A stretch of DNA of 20,046 nucleotides, taken from NCBI GenBank assembly GCA_036526195.1, contig DATCYZ010000060.1, forward strand, positions 1 to 20,046, given 5' to 3'. Position 1 is the first letter of the stretch. Every line of letters begins with the position of its first letter. The notes beneath the pieces were generated by a model. The model ran no database searches and had not been told where the DNA came from. It worked only from the letters and a program-made list of their open reading frames with translations. Made by a program: the position numbers and the translations under genes. The stretch comes from DATCYZ01 sp036526195. Its GTDB lineage: Bacteria; Pseudomonadota; Gammaproteobacteria; Burkholderiales; SG8-39. Shown in pieces: positions 15,435 to 20,046 of the stretch.

Positions 15435-16676
15435 ATGGCGAACCCCGAAGGCGCCCCGCAATCGCCACCCGGTGCCAGCGCGCTCGCCGGCCTTCGGGTG
15501 CTCGATTGCGCGACCTACATCGCCGGCCCCTACTGCGCCACCTTCCTCGCCGAGTTCGGCGCCGAAGTGGTGAAGGTCGAGCAACCCGGCGCGGGCGACC
15601 CGACGCGCAAGTTCGGCACGCCCACGCCCTGCGGCGATTCGCTGGTGTGGCTGTCGGAGTCACGCAACAAGAAGTCGATCACCGTCGACCTGAAGAACCC
15701 GCAGGGCGCCGCGCTGCTGAAGCGTCTCGCCACCCAGGCCGACGTGCTGATCGAGAACTTCCGCCCCGGCACCTTCGAGCGCTGGGGCCTGGGCTGGGAG
15801 GCGCTGCACGCGGCGAACCCGCGCCTGGTGATGGTGCGCATCTCGGCCTACGGGCAGACCGGACCGTCGCGCGCGGAACCGGGCTTCGGGCGCATCGCCA
15901 ACGCCTTCGGCGGCCTGTCCTTTCTCGCCGGCGTGCCAGACGGGCCGCCGGTCACGCCCGGCTCTGCGACGCTGCCCGATTACCTCTCCGGCATGTACGG
16001 CGCGATGGGCGCGCTCACCGCGCTGCGCGCGCGCGACGCGAGCGGCCTCGGGCAGGTGGTGGACATCGGCTTGTACGAATCGGTGTTCCGCATCCTCGAC
16101 GAGCTTGCGCCCGCGTACGGCTACGCAGGGTTCGTGCGCCAGCGCATGGGCGCGGGCACCGTCAACGCGGTGCCGCACAGCCACTACCCGACCGTTGACG
16201 GGCGCTGGGTGGCGATCGCCTGCACCAACGACAAGATCTTTGCCCGGCTGGCGGCCTGCATGGGCATCCCGGATGCGGCCGGCGCGGGCCGCTGGGGCCG
16301 GATCGCGCAGCGCGAGGCGGCGCGCGAAGCGGTGGACGCCGCGGTCGCCGCCTGGACCGGCGCGCGCAGCCGCGAACAGGTGATCGAAGACTGTCGCGCG
16401 GCCGAAGTGCCTTGCGGGCCGGTGTACGCGATCGACGAAATCTTCGAGGACCCGCAGTACGCGGCGCGCGGGAACATCGCGAAGGTGGCCGAGCCGCGCC
16501 TGCCCGGGTCGCCCGCGATCCGTGTGCCGAACGTGGTGCCGCGCCTGAGCGGCACGCCGGGCCGCATCGACGCGCTCGGCCCGCCGCTCGGCGCGCACAC
16601 GGAGGACGTGCTGAAGGACTGGCTCGGCCTCACCGCGCCGGAGATCGACGCGCTGCGCCAGGCCGGCGCGGTCTGA
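15435..16676 (+). CDS. CaiB/BaiF family (class III) CoA-transferase
   Basis: A 413-residue class III CoA-transferase, moving CoA between carboxylic acids through an aspartyl-CoA thioester. The N-terminal Rossmann-like segment has LAGLRVLDCATYIAGPYCATFLAEFGAEVVKVEQPGAGDP (18-56). The catalytic Asp is probably D182 in LPDYLSGMYGAMGAL. Other family features: NKKSITVDLK, DVLIENFRPG, RISAYGQTGP and the late VPCGPVYAIDEIFEDPQ. Length is in the family's usual range. It starts 12 nt after the SMP-30 stop with AAGGG upstream and is the last gene of that operon. Family members act on formyl-, carnitine-, succinyl-, mesaconyl- and benzylsuccinyl-CoA; specificity cannot be told here. Its stop lies 3 nt from the stop of the convergent selenoprotein gene. 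Confidence 0.93.
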   Translation: MANPEGAPQSPPGASALAGLRVLDCATYIAGPYCATFLAEFGAEVVKVEQPGAGDPTRKFGTPTPCGDSLVWLSESRNKKSITVDLKNPQGAALLKRLATQADVLIENFRPGTFERWGLGWEALHAANPRLVMVRISAYGQTGPSRAEPGFGRIANAFGGLSFLAGVPDGPPVTPGSATLPDYLSGMYGAMGALTALRARDASGLGQVVDIGLYESVFRILDELAPAYGYAGFVRQRMGAGTVNAVPHSHYPTVDGRWVAIACTNDKIFARLAACMGIPDAAGAGRWGRIAQREAAREAVDAAVAAWTGARSREQVIEDCRAAEVPCGPVYAIDEIFEDPQYAARGNIAKVAEPRLPGSPAIRVPNVVPRLSGTPGRIDALGPPLGAHTEDVLKDWLGLTAPEIDALRQAGAV

Positions 16677-16679
16677 GCC

Positions 16680-17204
16680 TCAGCGCCGGATCAGCCCGAG
16701 GATCGTCTCCAGCGTTTCATCCGCGATCGCGACAAGTTCCTCGCGGGTGCGGTTCTGCACCGGGTGCGGCACCCAGGCGAGCGCCGCGCCGAAGCCGAGC
16801 GCGCGCATCTGCGCGTCCGCCGCCTGCCGGAACGCCTCGGAGGCCACGCCGCAGCCCGGGATGCCGCGCCGATCGAGCGCCTGAAGGTCATGCAAACTGC
16901 ACGACGTACAGGAGCCTCAGTCGGCGAGCGCCTCGATGACGACATCGCAGCGCTCGACGATGTCGGCGAGCACCGCCTCGGGCGCCGGCTTGGTGTGCGT
17001 CGGCTTGGCGAAGCGCAGCACCGTGTGCCCGCGCGCCGCGAGGCGCGCCTCCAGCGTGTCGAGAAACTCCTCGCTGCGTTCCTTCGAGATGCACAAGAGC
17101 CCGATGGTCGCGCGATCGAGGTCCTCCGGCGGCGCGCGCCGCTCGCGCATCACCGGGGAACTCTCCGCGGTCGGGTCCAGCATCGAATAGCCCTGAGCCG
17201 TCAT
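16680..17204 (-). CDS. UGSC-family selenoprotein (in-frame TGA at codon 96 read as selenocysteine)
   Basis: A 174-residue protein if TGA at 16917-16919 is read as selenocysteine. The frame before (codons 1-95) and after (codons 97-174) is the same, and the junction reads ALAD-U-GSCTSCSLHDLQAL, the Sec-Gly-Ser-Cys motif that names the UGSC family. U96 and C99 form a UxxC pair, C99 and C102 a CxxC pair; C118 follows in GIPGC. The N-terminal half, with RATIGLLCISKERSEEFLDTL and FAKPTHTKPAPEAVLADIVERCDVVI, has the family's Rossmann-like pattern, and the C-terminal half has VPHPVQNRTREEL. A SECIS-like hairpin follows the TGA. The ATG at 17204 overlaps the stop of the thioredoxin-fusion gene (ATGA), and AAGGGAG precedes it by 8 nt. 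Conventional gene calling gives a 95-residue fragment, with or without a second short frame. The reaction is not known to me; a selenol/thiol redox or reductase-type role is likely. Confidence 0.93.
16887..16905 (-). promoter_or_regulatory. Bacterial SECIS-like hairpin
   Basis: On the minus strand GTCGTGCAGTTTGCATGAC folds into an 8-bp stem (GTCGTGCA/TGCATGAC, one G-U pair) with apical loop GUU. The loop begins 19 nt after the UGA and its first base is G. This meets the described bacterial SECIS rules: 16-37 nt spacing, 4-16 bp upper stem, G in the first two loop positions. It lies within the coding sequence, as in other bacterial selenoprotein genes, where it would recruit SelB. Confidence 0.8.
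16917..16919 (-). other. Selenocysteine codon (UGA)
   Basis: TGA in frame at codon 96 of the UGSC gene, at the position where the family carries Sec (or Cys/Thr in non-Sec homologues). The gene's real stop at 16680-16682 is also TGA, so only the hairpin context separates recoding from termination. Confidence 0.9.
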
Positions 17205-18625
17205 GTTCCGATCTCCCTTGAAACGACCTGCACTTCCTTGTTGCGGCGCTGCGCGGTCCAGCCGCCGATGACTGCCGAGAACAGGCCGCCGCGCGCACCG
17301 GCGCGCACCACCAGCAGCCCGCCCGGATGGAACTTGTCGACCAACTCGCCGGCGCGCGCGGGATCGATGCCCTCGCCCACGCCGCCCGCCCCCTCGATCA
17401 GGTCGCGACCGGGGCGCTTGAGCGCGTCCCACAGGCCCGCCTCGATCTTCGCGCGGTCCCAGCCCGCCTGCCTGAAGATGTCGTGATGGTCCGGCGAGAG
17501 CACGAGGATGGCGTGCGACCACTGCGCGAGCTTCGGGTGGCAGACCGACCACAGCCCCATGGCGAGCGAACGCGCGAGCGACACCGGGTCGCGCGATTTC
17601 TGGTCGCACAGGCCCTGCACGCCGTCGCCGTGGAACAGCGTCACCGTGGAGGTGCCGGGCGCGTGGCCGCGCGCGACGTTGAGCGGCATCCAGTCCGGGT
17701 CGGTCTCGTCCTCGGCGAAGCAGAAGGTGTACTTGCCGGGATTGCCGAGGATCGAGCGGTCGATCTCCTGCGGCCGGCCGCCGCCGACGTTGCGCACCAC
17801 CAGTTGCAGCGCGCGGCCGATGGTGGCGTTCGCGCGGTTGCCCTGGCCGAGCGCGTTGCCCGCCCAGTTCATGCCGATGCGGCGCGTCACCGGCCCGTTG
17901 ACGATCACCACCGGCCCGGAGAACCAGAGCGTGGCGAGCAGGCCGTGCATCGAGAATTCAGGCAGCAGCGCGGCTTCGATGGTCGCCAGCACGACGGGGA
18001 AGTAATCCGGCCGGCAGCCCGCCATGACCGCGTTGACCGCCGCCTTCTCCACCGTGCAGGGCGCGAGGTTCGGCGGGATCAGGCCGAGCACCTCGTCGGC
18101 GCGCCGCGTGGTGCCGCCGAGCATCTGCGCCACGCGCAGGTCGGTGGGCGGCACCACCGGCAGCCCGTCGGACCAGCCGCGGTCGTAGGCGACCTCGATC
18201 GGATCCTCGTATTCGTCGACCGGGATCGCGCGCGAGGCGAACTTGATCGCGCCGAAGCGGATGCCGAGGCGTTCCGGCATGCCCGGACCGACCGACTTGG
18301 AGCCGCACCCGGGGCGCGAGGGCGGCAGGCCCGGCCCGAGGTCGGCAAGGCCGGTGACGCGCGCCCATTCGTCGCGGTTCCAGCCCTCGGTGCGCGCGAT
18401 CTCGCGCCCGTTCTCCATGCGGATCACCGTGGGCACGATCTCCACGCCGAGCTTCCAACTCTGCTCGAGCGAGGTGTCGTCGTTCGCGCCGCCGGCCTCT
18501 TCCGGAAAGGCCGGGTCGTCCTGCGAGTAGAGCGTGAGCTTCGCGCGCTGCTTCAGGTCGGCGAGCACCGGCGCCACCATGCAGCAGGTCTCGCAATCGC
18601 GCTTGACGAGGACGACAAGTTCCAC
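17201..18625 (-). CDS. Thioredoxin-domain fusion protein, partner of the UGSC selenoprotein
   Basis: A 474-residue cytosolic protein. Residues 1-90 are thioredoxin-like: a first strand, active-site CETC (C11, C14) followed by a third Cys (C15), and a cis-proline in VEIVPTVIRMENG (P65). A linker with RPGCGSKSVGPG (104-115) leads to a large C-terminal domain. Its landmarks are DGLPVVPPTDLRV (153-165), LAPCTVEKAAVNAVMAGCRPDYFPVVLATIEA, VVIVNGPVTRRIGMN, RANATIGRALQLVVRNVGG and LVVRAGARGGLFSAVIGGW. I recognise this as a conserved but uncharacterised domain, which I recall (without certainty) occurring near UGSC genes. C190 and C204 may be functional. The start is GTG at 18625 with a weak ribosome site. 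The stop overlaps the UGSC start by ATGA. Probable role: the thioredoxin domain regenerates or works with the selenol centre; substrate unknown. Confidence 0.8.
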   Translation of the reverse strand: MELVVLVKRDCETCCMVAPVLADLKQRAKLTLYSQDDPAFPEEAGGANDDTSLEQSWKLGVEIVPTVIRMENGREIARTEGWNRDEWARVTGLADLGPGLPPSRPGCGSKSVGPGMPERLGIRFGAIKFASRAIPVDEYEDPIEVAYDRGWSDGLPVVPPTDLRVAQMLGGTTRRADEVLGLIPPNLAPCTVEKAAVNAVMAGCRPDYFPVVLATIEAALLPEFSMHGLLATLWFSGPVVIVNGPVTRRIGMNWAGNALGQGNRANATIGRALQLVVRNVGGGRPQEIDRSILGNPGKYTFCFAEDETDPDWMPLNVARGHAPGTSTVTLFHGDGVQGLCDQKSRDPVSLARSLAMGLWSVCHPKLAQWSHAILVLSPDHHDIFRQAGWDRAKIEAGLWDALKRPGRDLIEGAGGVGEGIDPARAGELVDKFHPGGLLVVRAGARGGLFSAVIGGWTAQRRNKEVQVVSREIGT

Positions 18626-18658
18626 GGGCGGGGTCCGGTGAAGAAGGGTCGATCGATT

Positions 18659-19510
18659 CTAACCACGCCGCGCGGCGCGCGGCCGCGCGGGCCGCCGGCG
18701 TTTCGCCCGGCGCGGCAGCGGCGCCGGGTTCTCGACGCTTTCGGCCACCACGAACACCCCGCCCTGGTGCTTCTCGGCGCGCGGATCGCCGCGCTTCTCC
18801 TTCGCCAGCACCGACCTGGCGAAGCGCTCGCTGTTGTCCCGGGGCCGGTAGCCCAGGCGTTTCGCGTTGCGGTTGTCGTACCAGCTGCGCGTGTTGCCCG
18901 AGACGCCGTAGACGATCTCGAAGCGGATCTTCGGGTGCTCGATGCCGACGGTGACCAACTGCGCCATGTCGCGCGGGCTGATCCAGATCGACAATCGCCG
19001 CTTGTCGATCGGCTCCGGGTTCACGTTGCCGATGCGCATGCAGAATACTTCCATGCCGTACTTGTCGGCGTACAGGCTGCCCAGCGCCTCGCCGAAGGCC
19101 TTGGCCACGCCGTAGCGGCTGTCCGGCCGCACCGGGACGCGGTGGTCGATCTTCGTGCTCCGCGGATAGAAGCCGACCGCGTGGTTCGAGGTGGCGAAGA
19201 GGATGCGCTTGACCTTGTTCCGCCGCGCCGCCTCGAAGGCGTTGTAGCAGCCGACGATGTTCGCCTCGTGGATTTCCTCCCAGGTCCCCTCCACCGAGTA
19301 GCCGCCGAGGTGGACGATGGCATCCACGCCTTTCGTTGCGCGCAGCATGTCCGGCAGCTTTGAGATGTCCGCCTTGACGAAGGATTCGCCCCGGGCGAGC
19401 GGCTTGATCGGCCGGATATCCGAGAGGCGCAGCTTGTAGCGGCCGGCGAGTTCGCGGCGCAGGTGGGTGCCGATGCCGCCGGCGGCGCCGGTGATCAGGA
19501 TGGTCTTCAT
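18659..19510 (-). CDS. NAD(P)-dependent epimerase/dehydratase-family SDR, uronate dehydrogenase-like
   Basis: A 283-residue extended-type SDR. GAAGGIG (8-14) binds the dinucleotide, and D31 at the end of strand 2 (LRLSDIRP) favours NAD. The catalytic residues are S108 in ATSNHAVGFYP and Y133/K137 in YGVAK. The pattern LSDIRP, LGGYSVEGTWEEIHEANIVGCYNAFEAAR, ATSNH, PVRPDSRYG and WISPRDMAQLV closely follows bacterial uronate dehydrogenase (galacturonate/glucuronate to the aldarolactone). Sugar-nucleotide epimerase activity is less likely. The C-terminal tail of about 20 residues is very basic (RRAKRRRPARPRAARRG) and unusual. AGGAGG lies 5 nt before the ATG at 19510. It follows the TIM-barrel gene by 13 nt and precedes the thioredoxin-fusion gene by 33 nt, so all are probably one operon. 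Confidence 0.85.
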   Translation of the reverse strand: MKTILITGAAGGIGTHLRRELAGRYKLRLSDIRPIKPLARGESFVKADISKLPDMLRATKGVDAIVHLGGYSVEGTWEEIHEANIVGCYNAFEAARRNKVKRILFATSNHAVGFYPRSTKIDHRVPVRPDSRYGVAKAFGEALGSLYADKYGMEVFCMRIGNVNPEPIDKRRLSIWISPRDMAQLVTVGIEHPKIRFEIVYGVSGNTRSWYDNRNAKRLGYRPRDNSERFARSVLAKEKRGDPRAEKHQGGVFVVAESVENPAPLPRRAKRRRPARPRAARRG

Positions 19511-19523
19511 CGCGTCCTCCTGC

Positions 19524-20046
19524 CTAGGTATGCGTGCGGTAACGGCGCTTGACGATGCGCAGCACCTCGTCCGGATCGCGCTTCCACCAGTTCGCCGCCG
19601 AGAAGATCTCGACCTCGTGAAAGCCGCGGTAGCCCGCGCGGCCGACCCAGCCGCGCAGCCGCTTCAGGTCGATGACGCCGTCGCCCATCATGCCGCGGTC
19701 GAGCAGCAGGTCGGTGGTAGGCACCAGCCAGTCGCAGATGTGATACGCGAGGATGCGTGATTTGCCGGCGCGCTTGATCATCGCTTCGAGATTCGGATCC
19801 CACCACACGTGGTAGGCGTCGACCGCCACGCCGACAGCGCCCGTCTTTTTCCTGTCGAGCGCGTCGCACAGGTCCAGCGCCTGCGACAGCGTGTTCACGC
19901 AGGCACGGTCCGCGGCGTACATCGGGTGCAGCGGCTCGATCGCCAGCGGCACGCCGGCATCGCGCGCGTGCGGCAGCAGGGCGGCAAGCCCTTCCCTCAC
20001 CTGCTCGCGCGCCCCGGCGATGTCCTTCGAGCCCGCGGGCAGGCCG
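19524..20046 (-). CDS. TIM-barrel sugar phosphate isomerase/epimerase family protein (partial, N-terminus outside)
   Basis: The C-terminal 173 residues of a xylose-isomerase-like TIM-barrel protein; the frame stays open to the right edge, so the start is outside the window. The segment beginning GLPAGSKDIAGAREQV leads into GVPLAIEPLHPMYAADRACVNT with a metal-ligand Glu, then VGVAVDAYHVWWDPNL (Asp and His ligands), ILAYHICDWLVPTTD and GYRGFHEVEIFS (Glu ligand). These match the IolE/IolI/hydroxypyruvate-isomerase-like family. It is the first visible gene of the four-gene minus-strand cluster. Activity on a sugar or keto-sugar is expected from the family but the substrate is unknown. Confidence 0.9.
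   Translation of the reverse strand, partial: GLPAGSKDIAGAREQVREGLAALLPHARDAGVPLAIEPLHPMYAADRACVNTLSQALDLCDALDRKKTGAVGVAVDAYHVWWDPNLEAMIKRAGKSRILAYHICDWLVPTTDLLLDRGMMGDGVIDLKRLRGWVGRAGYRGFHEVEIFSAANWWKRDPDEVLRIVKRRYRTHT

Noticed and set aside
14489..16198. Plus-strand open frame of about 570 codons spanning the SMP-30 and CoA-transferase genes
   Set aside because: Out of frame with two proteins that carry complete family motifs; its product is Arg/Gly-rich noise.
16680..16895. A separate 71-residue protein starting at TTG 16895
   Set aside because: It is the C-terminal part of the UGSC selenoprotein, in the same phase as the N-terminal part and joined through the Sec TGA; the TTG is an internal Leu codon.
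16900..16910. Alternative hairpin CTGTAC-GTC-GTGCAG right after the UGA as the SECIS
   Set aside because: Its loop begins only about 11 nt after the UGA, too near for described bacterial SECIS elements, and it competes with the better 8-bp stem at 16887-16905.
16917..16919. Nonsense mutation or sequencing error making a UGSC pseudogene
   Set aside because: The TGA falls exactly at the family's Sec position and is followed by a suitable hairpin, and both halves keep intact coding character; recoding is the simpler reading.
17327..19363. Long plus-strand open frame of about 680 codons
   Set aside because: Antisense to the thioredoxin-fusion and SDR genes; His/Arg/Asp-rich composition typical of antisense frames in GC-rich DNA.

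Overview
The window looks like chromosomal DNA of a high-G+C betaproteobacterium, probably of the Burkholderiales type. The pointers are strong G/C bias at third codon positions, a tctC-tctB-tctA tricarboxylate transporter set, a CaiB/BaiF CoA-transferase, a perfect FNR/Anr-type box and tightly packed, mostly metabolic operons. I saw no rRNA, tRNA, CRISPR array, insertion sequence or phage gene.

Left part (1-3664, minus strand): the start of a class I fructose-bisphosphate aldolase, running off the left edge, lies downstream of a complete tripartite tricarboxylate transporter (periplasmic binding protein, small and large membrane subunits). A divergent promoter region of about 200 bp separates it from a tight four-gene plus-strand operon (3870-8575). 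That operon encodes a GldA-like ABC ATPase, an ABC-2 permease, a GldG-like membrane-anchored protein and a DUF4340 protein, with overlapping or nearly touching genes. It ends in a GC-rich hairpin followed immediately by a perfect FNR box (TTGAT-N4-ATCAA).

Middle part (8697-13107, plus strand): a radical SAM/SPASM enzyme placed to be FNR-controlled, a DUF2721 membrane protein, a divergent EF-G-like GTPase with a degenerate switch I and no PGH histidine, and an alpha/beta hydrolase. An aldo/keto reductase (minus) converges on the hydrolase across a tandem 19-bp repeat. Divergent from the reductase, an SMP-30/gluconolactonase and a CaiB/BaiF CoA-transferase form a two-gene operon behind a perfect 16-bp palindrome that looks like a repressor operator.

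Right part (16680-20046, minus strand): the most interesting region. Four genes in one direction encode a TIM-barrel sugar isomerase/epimerase (partial), a uronate-dehydrogenase-like SDR, a thioredoxin-domain fusion protein, and a UGSC-family selenoprotein. The selenoprotein gene is easily missed: an in-frame TGA at 16917-16919 splits it into two apparent small open frames. The reading frame, the family motif U-G-S-C-T-S-C and a bacterial SECIS-like hairpin 19 nt after the TGA all indicate that this TGA is read as selenocysteine. The start of this gene overlaps the stop of the thioredoxin-fusion gene (ATGA), so the two are probably translationally coupled and act together in a thiol/selenol redox reaction. 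Its substrate is not known to me. The two sugar-type genes upstream suggest a link to sugar-acid or related catabolism, but this is inference from context.
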